A stretch of DNA of 64,000 bases, from NCBI GenBank assembly GCA_016182785.1, contig JACPFU010000014.1, positions 62,001-126,000 on the forward strand, given 5' to 3'. The translations under genes were made by a program, and so were the position numbers. Shown piece after piece: positions 56,420 through 64,000 of the stretch. Within the stretch, counting starts at the first letter, position 1. Each line of letters opens with the position of its first letter. Below the pieces are notes generated by a model that saw nothing but the letters and a program-made list of their open reading frames with translations, was not told the origin of the DNA and made no database searches. This DNA comes from Lysobacterales bacterium (lineage in GTDB: Bacteria > Pseudomonadota > Gammaproteobacteria > Xanthomonadales > Ahniellaceae).

Positions 56420-56504
56420 TACGCTGCGTGCGTTTCATGCAGCGGACGCATCCCGTTCCCGGTCGCTCCGGAACGAGGGATGTCGTCGGTCGAAACGGTG
56501 CCGA

Positions 56505-57719
56505 TCACCGCGTCGCCACCATCGACTTCGCCAGCGCGGTGATGTGCACTTCGTCGGGGCCGTCGGCGAGGCGGAGGGCGCGGGCGCCGGCGTAGGCTTT
56601 CGACAGGAACGAGTCTTCCGACACACCGAGCGCGCCGTGGATCTGGATGGCGCGGTCGAGCACGCGCTGGGCCATGCGCGGGGCGACGATCTTGATCATG
56701 CCGATCTCGTCCTTGGCACCACGCGCGCCGCCGAGGTCGAGTTTCTGCGCGGCGGCGAGCGTGAGCAGTCGCGCCTGTTCGATGTCGCAGCGACTGAGCG
56801 CGATCGCCTCGCGCACCATGCCCTGGTCGGCGAGCGGGCGATGGAAGGCGATGCGCGTGCGGGCGCGCAGCAGCATCGCGTCGAGCGCGCGCTGCGCCAG
56901 GCCGATCAGGCGCATGCAGTGGTGGATGCGCCCGGGGCCAAGCCGCCCCTGCGCGATCTCGAAGCCGCGGCCCTCGCCGGCGATCAGGTGATCGAGCGGC
57001 ACGCGTGCGCCGTCGAAGCGCACCTCGGCGTGCCCGCCCGGCGCATCGTCGAAGCCGAACAGATGCAGCGGTCGCACCACGGTCACGCCCGGCGTCGCCT
57101 TCGGCACGATGATCTGGCTGTGGCGGCGATGCGGTTCGGCGTCCGGGTTGGTCACGCCCATCACGATGAAGAAGTCGAGGCGCGGGTCCATCGCGCCGCT
57201 GGCCCACCACTTGCGGCCGCTGACGAGGTAGTGCTCGCCGTCGCGCTCGATCCGCGTCGCGATGTTGGTGGCGTCGCTGGAGGCCACCTCGGGCTCGGTC
57301 ATCGCGAAGGCCGAGCGCGTGCGCCCGGCGAGCAGCGGCTTCAGCCAGCGCTGTTGCTGCGCCGGCGAGCCATAGTGGTGCAGCACTTCCATGTTGCCGG
57401 TGTCGGGTGCATTGCAGTTGATCGCCTCGGGCGCGATCAGTGAACGACCGCTGAGTTCGGCCAGCGGTGCGTAGTCGAGTACCGACAGCCCGGCGCCATG
57501 CACCGGGTCGGGCAGGAACAGGTTCCACAGCCCGCGCTGCTGCGCCTCGATCTTCAGCGCTTCCATCTGCGGCGGGATCGTCCAGCGCTGCCCGGGCTGC
57601 TCCAGATGGGCGTCGTAGGCAGCTTCTGCGGGCAGCACGCGCTCGTGGATGAAGCGCTCGAGTTCGGCATGCAGCGCGCGTGCACGCTCGGAAAACGGGA
57701 ATAGCGTCGACAGCGCCAT
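56505..57719 (-). CDS. Acyl-CoA dehydrogenase (ACAD10/11-like)
   Basis: FAD-dependent enzyme of fatty acyl-CoA oxidation. The 404-residue protein has the ACAD signatures FAMTEPEVASSDATNIATRIE, GRKWWASGAMD and, near the C-terminus, AIQIHGALGVSEDSFLSKAYAGARALRLADGPDEVH. The N-terminal 30 residues and the KWWASGA motif point to the ACAD10/11 group that pairs with APH-type kinases. The ATG at 57719 starts eight bases after the histidine phosphatase stop, in one leftward operon. Confidence 0.92.
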   Translation of the reverse strand: MALSTLFPFSERARALHAELERFIHERVLPAEAAYDAHLEQPGQRWTIPPQMEALKIEAQQRGLWNLFLPDPVHGAGLSVLDYAPLAELSGRSLIAPEAINCNAPDTGNMEVLHHYGSPAQQQRWLKPLLAGRTRSAFAMTEPEVASSDATNIATRIERDGEHYLVSGRKWWASGAMDPRLDFFIVMGVTNPDAEPHRRHSQIIVPKATPGVTVVRPLHLFGFDDAPGGHAEVRFDGARVPLDHLIAGEGRGFEIAQGRLGPGRIHHCMRLIGLAQRALDAMLLRARTRIAFHRPLADQGMVREAIALSRCDIEQARLLTLAAAQKLDLGGARGAKDEIGMIKIVAPRMAQRVLDRAIQIHGALGVSEDSFLSKAYAGARALRLADGPDEVHITALAKSMVATR

Positions 57720-57727
57720 GCGATGCC

Positions 57728-58438
57728 TCAGAAGTGGGTCCACAGCCGGCGTTCGCCGGGCGCCGCCAGATGCGGCAACTGGTTGAAACCGAGCAGGCGC
57801 ACGCCGCCCTCGAACACCACGAACTCGCTGATCGCGGAATTGCGGATGGCGATGTTGAGGTCGACCGAGCGCAGGTCCGGCACTTCCAGTGCGCGTTGCG
57901 CCAATTGCGCGATGACGCCGCCGGAGGTGACCAGCAGCACGCGCTCGCGTCCGTGGTGGCGTTCGGTCAGGCGCGCCATCGCCGCGGCGACACGCGCGCG
58001 GAACGCGAACCAGCCTTCGTCGAGGCGTGCATCGAGTGCGCCGCTGGCCCAGTGCCGCAGCGCCGCCATCAGGTAACGCGCCACCTGCATGCGGTCACGC
58101 GGACCGGGCATCGCCTCGCGATCCGCCGGGCGATGTTCGGGATGCTCGGCGAGGAATGCGGAAAACACCGCGCCGTGGTCGAACTCGTTGAAGCCGGCGT
58201 CGATCTCGACTTCGGGCAGGCTGCGCCCGGCGGCGGCGAAGGCCTGCTCGATCGCGTTCACCGTCTGCTGGTGGCGGCGCATGGCGCCGACGACGATGGC
58301 GTCGAACACCAGGTCGCGGTCGGCCGCGAGCCAGCGCCCGAGCCGCTGCGCCTGGTCTTCGCCGAGCACGGACAGCTGGTCGTAGTCGTCGGCATCGAAC
58401 GAAGCCTGGGCGTGACGGATGGCAAGGATTTCGGTCAT
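57728..58438 (-). CDS. Histidine phosphatase family protein
   Basis: A 236-residue protein of the phosphoglycerate-mutase-like superfamily. The catalytic motif is IRHAQAS (RHG replaced by RHA, common in this subgroup), with the second His in LLVTSGGVIAQL only weakly matched and the GAMRRHQQTVNAI arginine pair in place. In ACAD/APH clusters this phosphatase type is recurrent, so it may act on phosphorylated CoA intermediates (inference). It sits one base after yggT and eight bases before the ACAD gene. Confidence 0.85.
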   Translation of the reverse strand: MTEILAIRHAQASFDADDYDQLSVLGEDQAQRLGRWLAADRDLVFDAIVVGAMRRHQQTVNAIEQAFAAAGRSLPEVEIDAGFNEFDHGAVFSAFLAEHPEHRPADREAMPGPRDRMQVARYLMAALRHWASGALDARLDEGWFAFRARVAAAMARLTERHHGRERVLLVTSGGVIAQLAQRALEVPDLRSVDLNIAIRNSAISEFVVFEGGVRLLGFNQLPHLAAPGERRLWTHF

Positions 58439-58439
58439 C

Positions 58440-59021
58440 TCAGCTCCCGCCCGTCGCCAGTCCGAAGCCGAGTTCGGCGAGCGGCGCCGCGATCAGCACG
58501 CGCACCAGCTGCAGCACCAGCAGCGCGAACAGCGGCGACAGGTCGAGGCCGCCGAGCGGCGGCACCAGGCGCCGGAATGGCTTCAGGATCGGGTCGCTGA
58601 TGCGGTTCAGGATCTGCACGAAGGGACTGCGCGGATCCGGCGAAACGAAGCTCAGCAGCGCCCGCAACACCACCGTCCACGACAGCGCATTGGCGCCGAA
58701 TTCGATCAGCAGCGCCAGCGCGATCAGCCACAGCGCCGCCGTCGGCAACGCGCGCCCGGCCAGCCAGTACAGCAGCCAGGTCTCGGCGAGCATCAGCAGG
58801 AAGGTGACGAGCAGCGCCGCCGAGTTCCAGCCGTGGATCACCGGCAGCGCACGCTGGATCGGGATCAGCACCGGATTGGTCGCGCGGTAGACGAATTGCG
58901 ACAGGGGGTTGCGGAAGTCGACGCGCAGCCCTTGCATCAGGAAGCGGAAGAAAAACAGCCCGATCGCGAGTCCGAACAGGACCTGCACGATCAGCGCGCC
59001 GGCGTTGGCGAGGTGGCCCAT
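58440..59021 (-). CDS. YggT family membrane protein
   Basis: A 193-residue inner-membrane protein with two YggT repeats, each a pair of helices around the motif NPLSQFVYRATNPVLIPIQRALP and SPFVQILNRISDPILKPFRRLVP. YggT proteins are linked to osmotic shock tolerance and cell division. The order yggS-proC-yggT is conserved in proteobacteria. It starts one base after proC. Confidence 0.93.
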   Translation of the reverse strand: MGHLANAGALIVQVLFGLAIGLFFFRFLMQGLRVDFRNPLSQFVYRATNPVLIPIQRALPVIHGWNSAALLVTFLLMLAETWLLYWLAGRALPTAALWLIALALLIEFGANALSWTVVLRALLSFVSPDPRSPFVQILNRISDPILKPFRRLVPPLGGLDLSPLFALLVLQLVRVLIAAPLAELGFGLATGGS

Positions 59022-59022
59022 G

Positions 59023-59841
59023 TCAGCCCCCGAACTGTCCGGACAGTTCGCGGCCGCGCTCGGTTGCCCGCGTGATCGCGGCATCGACCAGTGCGCGGAA
59101 GCCGCCGGCCTCGAACTGTTCCAGCGCGGCCTGGGTGGTGCCGCCGGGCGAGGTGACACGCTTGCGCAAGGTGGCCGGGTCTTCGCTGCCCTCGTGCACC
59201 ATGCGAGCGGCACCGAGCGCGGTGTTCGACACCAGGATGCGCGCGGCATCGGCACTCAAGCCCTGCCGCATGGCGGCGTCGATCATCGCTTCCATCAGCA
59301 GGAAGAAATAGGCCGGGCCGCTGCCGGAGACGGCGGTGATGGCGTCCATCAGCGCTTCGTCGTCGACCCAGACTGTGGCGCCGGTCGCGGCCAGGATGCC
59401 CTCGGCGCGCGAACGCGATTCGTTGTCGACGCCAGCGTCGGCATGCAGCGCGGTCACGCCGGCGCCGATCAGGGCCGGCGTGTTCGGCATGCAGCGCACC
59501 AGGCGCGCCGAGGGCCCCAGCCAGTTGCGGAAGTTCGAGAGACGGATGCCGGCCGCGATCGAGATCAACAACGGCTTGCGCGACGCGACCAGGTCGGCGA
59601 TGCCGGTGCAAACCGCAGCCATCACCTGCGGCTTCACCGCCAGCACGATGACGTCGGCAGCGGCCACCGCATCGCGGTTCTCGGCATGCACGTGCACGCC
59701 GAACTCGGCAGCGAGCCCGTAGCGCGCGTTTTCCACCGGCTCGGCGACGTGAATGCGGCGCGGGTCGGTGCCGCGGGCGAGCAGCCCGCCGATGAGCGCG
59801 CGCGCCATGTTGCCGCCGCCGACGAATGCGATGTGGTTCAT
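59023..59841 (-). CDS. proC: Pyrroline-5-carboxylate reductase
   Basis: Last step of proline synthesis, NAD(P)H-dependent. The 272-residue protein has the Rossmann loop FVGGGNMARALIGGLL (5-20), VLAVKPQVM, and the C-terminal signature GSGPAYFFLLMEAMIDAAMRQGL with SPGGTTQAAL. The ATG overlaps the yggS stop by four bases. Confidence 0.96.
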   Translation of the reverse strand: MNHIAFVGGGNMARALIGGLLARGTDPRRIHVAEPVENARYGLAAEFGVHVHAENRDAVAAADVIVLAVKPQVMAAVCTGIADLVASRKPLLISIAAGIRLSNFRNWLGPSARLVRCMPNTPALIGAGVTALHADAGVDNESRSRAEGILAATGATVWVDDEALMDAITAVSGSGPAYFFLLMEAMIDAAMRQGLSADAARILVSNTALGAARMVHEGSEDPATLRKRVTSPGGTTQAALEQFEAGGFRALVDAAITRATERGRELSGQFGG

Positions 59842-60515
59842 GCGGGAGTATTCCTTGGACCAAAGAGTGCCGATCCTATCCGAACCAGATTGGCGCCTTC
59901 CTCGATCGCGATCGCGAAGTCGTCGGACATGCCCATCGACAAGGTGTCCACCTGCGGGTGCAGTTCGCGGGTGCGCTCGAACAGCTCACGCATGCGCCGG
60001 AACGCATCGCGCCGCTGCGCCGGGTCTGCGGTCGGCCGCGGGATCGCCATCAGTCCGCGCAGGCGCAGGCGCGGCTGCGTGGCGATCGCGGCGGCCAGCG
60101 CTTCGACCTGCGCCGGCGTGCAGCCGGACTTGCTGGCTTCGTCATCGATGTTCACCTGCACCAGCAGGTTCAGCGCGGCGCGGTCGGCGGGCCGGTACTT
60201 CGCCAGCAGCGGAATCAGTTTTTCACGGTCGATGCTCTGCACCCAGTCGAACTGCCGCGCAGCCTCCGGGCACTTGTTCGACTGCAGCGGACCGATCAGG
60301 TGCCAGTCCAGGCCGAGGTCGCCGAGTTCGCGCTGCTTGGCCAGCGCTTCCTGCACGTAGTTCTCGCCGAACGCACGCTGGCCGAGCGCCGCCAGCGCAC
60401 GCACCGCGGCCGCGGGTTGGGTCTTGCTGACCGCGAGCAGTCGCACCGGGTGCGGGCCGGAGGCGGCGTCGAGGTCGGCGCGGATGCGGGAAAATCGCTG
60501 GTCGAGGGAGGTCAT
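59838..60515 (-). CDS. YggS family pyridoxal phosphate homeostasis protein
   Basis: PLP-binding protein (PLPBP) that buffers free PLP. The 225-residue single-domain TIM barrel has the PLP lysine in LLAVSKTQPA (about 33), GENYVQEA, WHLIGPLQSNK and SMGMSDDFAIAIEEGANLVRIGSALFG. The ATG at 60515 gives the usual length. First gene of a leftward operon with proC, yggT, the histidine phosphatase and the ACAD gene; divergent from pilT. Confidence 0.95.
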   Translation of the reverse strand: MTSLDQRFSRIRADLDAASGPHPVRLLAVSKTQPAAAVRALAALGQRAFGENYVQEALAKQRELGDLGLDWHLIGPLQSNKCPEAARQFDWVQSIDREKLIPLLAKYRPADRAALNLLVQVNIDDEASKSGCTPAQVEALAAAIATQPRLRLRGLMAIPRPTADPAQRRDAFRRMRELFERTRELHPQVDTLSMGMSDDFAIAIEEGANLVRIGSALFGPRNTPA

Positions 60516-60534
60516 GGTCCGGTGGCCATTCGCG

Positions 60535-60563
60535 TTTTGCCGGCCTGCAAAAAGGGCTATAGT
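60535..60563 (+). promoter_or_regulatory. Candidate pilT promoter
   Basis: In the 82-base spacer between yggS and pilT, TATAGT (60558-60563) is a good -10 box, with TTTTGC (60535-60540) 17 bases upstream as a weak -35; TTGCCG at 60537 would give a 15-base spacer. It lies about 35 bases before the pilT ATG. Confidence 0.4.
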
Positions 60564-60597
60564 CGGGCCGAGTTTACGACCCGTCCCGGAGTGCCGC

Positions 60598-61635
60598 ATG
60601 GATATCGCTGAGCTGCTTGCGTTTTCGGTCAAGAACAAGGCCTCCGACCTGCACCTCTCGGCCGGCCTGCCGCCGATGATCCGCGTCGATGGCGACGTGC
60701 GCCGCGTGAACATCCCGGCGCTCGACCACAAGGCGGTGCATTCGCTGGTGTACGACATCATGTCGGACAAGCAGCGCCGCGACTACGAAGAGTTCCTGGA
60801 GACCGACTTCTCGTTCGAGATTCCCGGCCTCGCGCGCTTCCGCGTCAACGCGTTCAACCAGAACCGTGGCGCCGGTGCGGTGTTTCGTACCATTCCGAGC
60901 CAGATCCTGACGCTGGAGGACCTGAACGCGCCGAAGGTGTTCAAGGAACTGATCGACGTGCCGCAGGGACTGGTGCTCGTCACCGGTCCGACCGGTTCCG
61001 GCAAGTCGACCACGCTCGCCGGCATGGTCGACCACGTCAACAAGAACGAATACGGCCACATCCTCACCATCGAGGACCCGATCGAGTTCGTGCACCAGTC
61101 GCAGAAGTGCCTGATCAACCAGCGCGAAGTGCATCGCGACACGCACGGGTTCAACGAGGCGCTGCGCTCGGCCCTGCGCGAGGACCCGGACTACATCCTG
61201 GTCGGCGAAATGCGCGACATGGAGACCATCCGCCTGGCACTGACCGCAGCGGAAACCGGACACCTGGTGTTCGGCACGCTGCATACGTCCTCGGCCGCGA
61301 AGACGGTCGACCGTATCATCGACGTGTTCCCGGCTGGCGAGAAGCCGATGGTGCGCTCGATGCTGTCGGAGTCGCTGCGCGCGGTGATCTCGCAGTCGCT
61401 GCTGAAGAAGGTCGGCGGCGGCCGTGTCGCCGCGCACGAGATCATGGTCGGCATCCCGGCGATCCGCAACCTGATCCGCGAGGACAAGGTCGCGCAGATG
61501 TACTCGTCGATCCAGACCGGCGCCGCGGTCGGCATGCAGACGCTCGACCAGTGCCTGCAGGACCTAGTCAAGCGCGGCCTGATCACGCGCACCCAGGCAT
61601 CGAGTTACGCCAAGGACAAGAAGCTGTTCGAGTGA
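60598..61635 (+). CDS. pilT: Type IV pilus retraction ATPase PilT
   Basis: Hexameric cytoplasmic motor that depolymerises the pilus for twitching. The 345-residue protein has the N-terminal domain MDIAELLAFSVKNKASDLHLSAG, Walker A GPTGSGKST, the Asp box and Walker B (ILTIEDPIEFVH; ILVGEMRD), the His box (HLVFGTLHT) and the C-terminal AIRNLIRE motif needed for retraction. The ATG follows GGAGTGCCGC. pilU follows after 46 bases. Confidence 0.97.
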   Translation: MDIAELLAFSVKNKASDLHLSAGLPPMIRVDGDVRRVNIPALDHKAVHSLVYDIMSDKQRRDYEEFLETDFSFEIPGLARFRVNAFNQNRGAGAVFRTIPSQILTLEDLNAPKVFKELIDVPQGLVLVTGPTGSGKSTTLAGMVDHVNKNEYGHILTIEDPIEFVHQSQKCLINQREVHRDTHGFNEALRSALREDPDYILVGEMRDMETIRLALTAAETGHLVFGTLHTSSAAKTVDRIIDVFPAGEKPMVRSMLSESLRAVISQSLLKKVGGGRVAAHEIMVGIPAIRNLIREDKVAQMYSSIQTGAAVGMQTLDQCLQDLVKRGLITRTQASSYAKDKKLFE

Positions 61636-61681
61636 TCGGGGCGCACCTGCGTCGATCACTGGCCCGGCCCGGAGAGCAAAC

Positions 61682-62809
61682 ATGAGTAGCGTGGACTTCA
61701 CCTCCTTCCTGAAACTGATGGTCCACAAGAAGGGCTCGGACCTGTTCATCACCGCCGGCATCCCGCCGTCGATGAAGGTCAACGGCCGCATCGCGCCGAT
61801 CACCCAGGCCCCGCTCACGCCGCAGCAGAGCCGCGACATGGTGCTGAACGTGATGACGCCGTCGCAGCGCGAGGAGTTCGAGAAGACGCACGAGTGCCAG
61901 TTCGCGATCTCGCTGCAGGGCGTCGGGCGTTTCCGCGTCAGCTGCTTCTACCAGCGCAACCAGGTCGGCATGGTGTTGCGTCGCATCGAGACGCGCATCC
62001 CCGGTGTCGAGGAACTCGGGTTGCCGCCGGTGGTGAAGACGCTGGCGATGACCAAGCGTGGCCTGATCATGTTCGTCGGTGCGACCGGTACCGGCAAGTC
62101 GACTTCGCTGGCGGCGATGATCGGCTACCGCAACCAGAATTCGACCGGGCACATCATCACCATCGAGGACCCGATCGAATTCGTGCACAAGCACGAAGGC
62201 TGCATCATCACCCAGCGCGAGGTCGGCATCGACACCGACACCTGGGATAACGCGCTGAAGAACACCTTGCGCCAGGCGCCGGACGTGATCCTGATCGGCG
62301 AGGTGCGTACACGCGAGACCATGGAGCACGCGATCGCGTTCGCCGAGACCGGGCATCTGTGCCTGTGCACCCTGCACGCGAACAATGCCAACCAGGCGCT
62401 GGACCGCGTGCTGCACTTCTTCCCCGAGGATCGTCGCCCGCAGCTGCTGATGGACCTGTCGCTGAACCTCAAGGGCGTGGTTGCGCAGCAACTGGTGCCG
62501 ACTCCGGACGGCAAGCAGCGACGCGCGGCGATGGAGATCCTGCTCGGCACGCCGCTGGTCCAGGACTTCATCCGCGACGGCGAAATCCATCGCATCAAGG
62601 AAGTGATGAAGGAATCGACCAACCTCGGCATGCGCACCTTCGACCAGAGCCTGTTCGAGCTGTACCAGGCCGGTGAAATTTCCTACGAGGACGCGCTGCG
62701 CCATGCCGACTCCGCGAACGAGGTGCGCCTGCGCATCAAGCTTGCCCAGGGCGGCGACGCACACACGCTGTCGCAGGGACTGGACGGCGTCGAACTGATG
62801 GAGCAGTGA
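61682..62809 (+). CDS. pilU: Type IV pilus accessory retraction ATPase PilU
   Basis: PilT paralog that assists retraction under load. The 375-residue protein has MSSVDFTSFLKLMVHKKGSDLFITAG at the N-terminus, Walker [35 protein letters not shown], and lacks the AIRNLIRE motif, with TPLVQDFIRDGEIHRIKEVMKES instead, as in PilU. A ribosome site GGAGAG stands eight bases before the ATG. It forms an operon with pilT and probably the DUF2007 gene. Confidence 0.96.
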   Translation: MSSVDFTSFLKLMVHKKGSDLFITAGIPPSMKVNGRIAPITQAPLTPQQSRDMVLNVMTPSQREEFEKTHECQFAISLQGVGRFRVSCFYQRNQVGMVLRRIETRIPGVEELGLPPVVKTLAMTKRGLIMFVGATGTGKSTSLAAMIGYRNQNSTGHIITIEDPIEFVHKHEGCIITQREVGIDTDTWDNALKNTLRQAPDVILIGEVRTRETMEHAIAFAETGHLCLCTLHANNANQALDRVLHFFPEDRRPQLLMDLSLNLKGVVAQQLVPTPDGKQRRAAMEILLGTPLVQDFIRDGEIHRIKEVMKESTNLGMRTFDQSLFELYQAGEISYEDALRHADSANEVRLRIKLAQGGDAHTLSQGLDGVELMEQ

Positions 62810-62815
62810 GGTCGC

Positions 62816-63076
62816 ATGCGCTGCATCTACGTCGCCGAGAACCTGATCGACGCCCACTTGGTGCGCGATCGGCTCTGCGATGACGGCATTCCCGCGGAAA
62901 TCCACGGCGAGGACCTGACCGGCAGCTTCGGTCTGTTGCCCGGCTACGTGTCGGTGTGGGTGCCGGAAATCCAGTCCCCCGATGCCGACCAGATCCTCGA
63001 CAGCTTCCGCCCCGCGGAACCCGATGACCCCGGCCGCGCCGAGCTCTCCCTCCCCGACGGCACCGCGCCGGCCTGA
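62816..63076 (+). CDS. DUF2007 domain protein
   Basis: An 86-residue cytosolic protein with the DUF2007 (putative signal-transducing, PII-like) pattern: MRCIYVAENLIDAHLVRDRLCDDGIPAEIHGEDLTGSFGLLP, then VSVWVPEIQSPDADQILDSF. Function not established. It begins six bases after the pilU stop, with GAGGT upstream, so it is likely the last gene of the pilT-pilU operon. Confidence 0.82.
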   Translation: MRCIYVAENLIDAHLVRDRLCDDGIPAEIHGEDLTGSFGLLPGYVSVWVPEIQSPDADQILDSFRPAEPDDPGRAELSLPDGTAPA

Positions 63077-63117
63077 CGGTCACCCAGCCGACACACCACC
63101 GCAACAAATCGGAGGCG

Positions 63118-63137
63118 GTGTCATAAAGCGGTCAAAT
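63118..63137 (+). promoter_or_regulatory. Pho-box-like site upstream of the porin gene
   Basis: TGTCATAAAG (63119-63128) followed in register by GGTCA (63130-63134) resembles the two 7-bp direct repeats of the PhoB site (CTGTCAT-AAA-TTGTCAC type). The following AATACA at 63144-63149 is placed where a -10 box is expected. The gene downstream is an OprO/OprP-type porin, a class often under PhoB control. Confidence 0.55.
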
Positions 63138-63183
63138 AGCGGCAATACAGTGCGCGCCCATCCGTCATCCATGGGTCGCCGCT

Positions 63184-64000
63184 ATGTCATCTGCACGTCG
63201 CTTGTCCTTCCTCGCCATCGCCAGTGCCCTTTCGCTGCCGGCGCATGCCGAGTACCAGTTCGACCGCATCGGGGAATACGACGCCTTCGTGGACGGCGTG
63301 TTGCAGACCGACGCGAACTGGTTCGACGATGATCATCGCGATTTCGTCAACGACGCCGAGTTCCGTCGTGCCGAGATCATCTTCCGCCTGAAGCACGAGA
63401 AGGGCACCGAGTTCTTCGTCGGCTACGACCCGCGCGCCGACAAGTGGCTCGATGTCTACGCCAAGTTCATGGTCGGCCCCGGCGGCCAGGTCCGCGTCGG
63501 GCAGTACAAGCAGAGCATGAACATGGAGGAGCTGATCTCGACCAAGAACATCGACTTCGTTTCGCGTGCATTGCCGAACCTGTTCACGGTCGGGCGCCGG
63601 CTCGGTGTCGACTACATGCAGTTCGGCAGCAACTGGACGGCGTCGATCGGCGTCTACGATCGCGAGCTGACCAACAACGCCGGCAAGGGCACCGGCGTCA
63701 TTGCGCGCGCCACCTACGCACCGATCCATGAGGCGGAAGAGACCCTGCACCTCGGCATCGCCGCGCTGTCGCAGGACCAGGCCAAGGGCGTCGCGCGCTT
63801 CTCCACCCGCCCCGAGGCCGATCTCGCCAACTTCCGCCTGGTCGACAGCGGCAACCTTGTCGAAGCCGAGCGCAACAACCAGATCGGGCTCGAAGCTGCC
63901 TACTCGAACGGCCCCTGGGCGCTGCAGGGCGAGTACCTGCGCGCCGATGTCTCGCGCGGCGCCGGTTTCGACAACTACGTCGCCGACGGCTACTACGTCT
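63184..64000 (+). CDS. OprO/OprP-type (phosphate-selective) porin, truncated by the window end
   Basis: The first 272 residues of an outer-membrane porin. The signal peptide (MSSARRLSFLAIASALSLPAHA) is cut before EYQFDRIG. The mature part alternates in amphipathic strands typical of porin O/P: FVNDAEFRRAEIIFRLKHEKGTEFFVGYD, FMVGPGGQVRVGQYKQSMNMEELISTKNIDFVSRALP and RRLGVDYMQFG. The QYKQ-x-MxxEELxS-xxxxFxxR block is the family hallmark. Whether it is truly phosphate-selective cannot be told without the arginine ladder. The 3' end lies outside the window. Confidence 0.88.
   Translation, partial: MSSARRLSFLAIASALSLPAHAEYQFDRIGEYDAFVDGVLQTDANWFDDDHRDFVNDAEFRRAEIIFRLKHEKGTEFFVGYDPRADKWLDVYAKFMVGPGGQVRVGQYKQSMNMEELISTKNIDFVSRALPNLFTVGRRLGVDYMQFGSNWTASIGVYDRELTNNAGKGTGVIARATYAPIHEAEETLHLGIAALSQDQAKGVARFSTRPEADLANFRLVDSGNLVEAERNNQIGLEAAYSNGPWALQGEYLRADVSRGAGFDNYVADGYYV

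Overview
The window reads as a contiguous piece of a high-GC gammaproteobacterial chromosome, most likely from the order Lysobacterales (Xanthomonadales). The basis is the conserved block fimV-truA-trpF-trpB-trpA-accD-folC-SPOR protein-cvpA-purF, the pilT-pilU-yggS-proC neighbourhood, an exosortase H gene, short GTGGGAGCG and GTAGGGTG intergenic repeats, and an exported protein ending in IFLDGFE. This placement is inference from gene content; no 16S rRNA or tRNA gene was seen.

Layout. 1-5.5 kb: a partial ATPase-like start, metG, and mrp (Fe-S carrier). The last ~220 bp of mrp plus its downstream repeat are duplicated 1,944 bp further on, bracketing two genes of unknown function. 5.5-13 kb: a YqiJ/flotillin membrane-domain operon with a DUF1287 protein, dcd, an RDD protein, and a TPR-GGDEF diguanylate cyclase coupled to a dienelactone-hydrolase-like/HIT fusion. 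13-25.4 kb: rimO, greB with a HerA-like ATPase, a lytic transglycosylase, a tandem pair of paralogous 145-residue proteins of unknown function, psd-SCO1, prmB-aroC and asd. 25.5-37.2 kb: the housekeeping block from fimV to purF.

37.6-41.1 kb is the most unusual part: three consecutive secreted-protein genes. The first ends in a two-loop dockerin-like domain, the second looks cohesin-like, and the third starts with a cohesin-like domain, carries four Cys-bounded repeats and ends in a divergent IPTL-CTERM anchor. About 8 kb away sits xrtH, the exosortase expected to process such anchors. Together they suggest a small cohesin-dockerin surface assembly in a Gram-negative bacterium (hypothesis).

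41.3-53.8 kb: pirin, a DMP19-type protein, a FimT/GspH pseudopilin, lpxH, a CSLREA/beta-helix exported protein, a cyclophilin, an unrecognised two-domain protein, aroB-aroK, xrtH with an SDR protein, dodecin, an orphan OmpR-type response regulator and pdxH with a membrane GGDEF protein. 53.8-60.5 kb: leftward lipid/aminoacyl metabolism genes (HD protein, APH-type phosphotransferase, acyl-CoA dehydrogenase, histidine phosphatase, yggT, proC, yggS), with a DUF1778/GNAT toxin-antitoxin pair lying between the phosphotransferase and the dehydrogenase. 60.6-64 kb: pilT-pilU, a DUF2007 protein and the start of an OprO/OprP-type porin preceded by a Pho-box-like sequence.

Common threads are type IV pili (fimV, pilT, pilU, pseudopilin), c-di-GMP signalling (two GGDEF proteins), aromatic amino acid synthesis (aroC, aroB, aroK, trpFBA) and surface proteins. 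Gene starts were chosen from ribosome binding sites, overlaps with neighbours and family start patterns; several are alternatives and are marked so.
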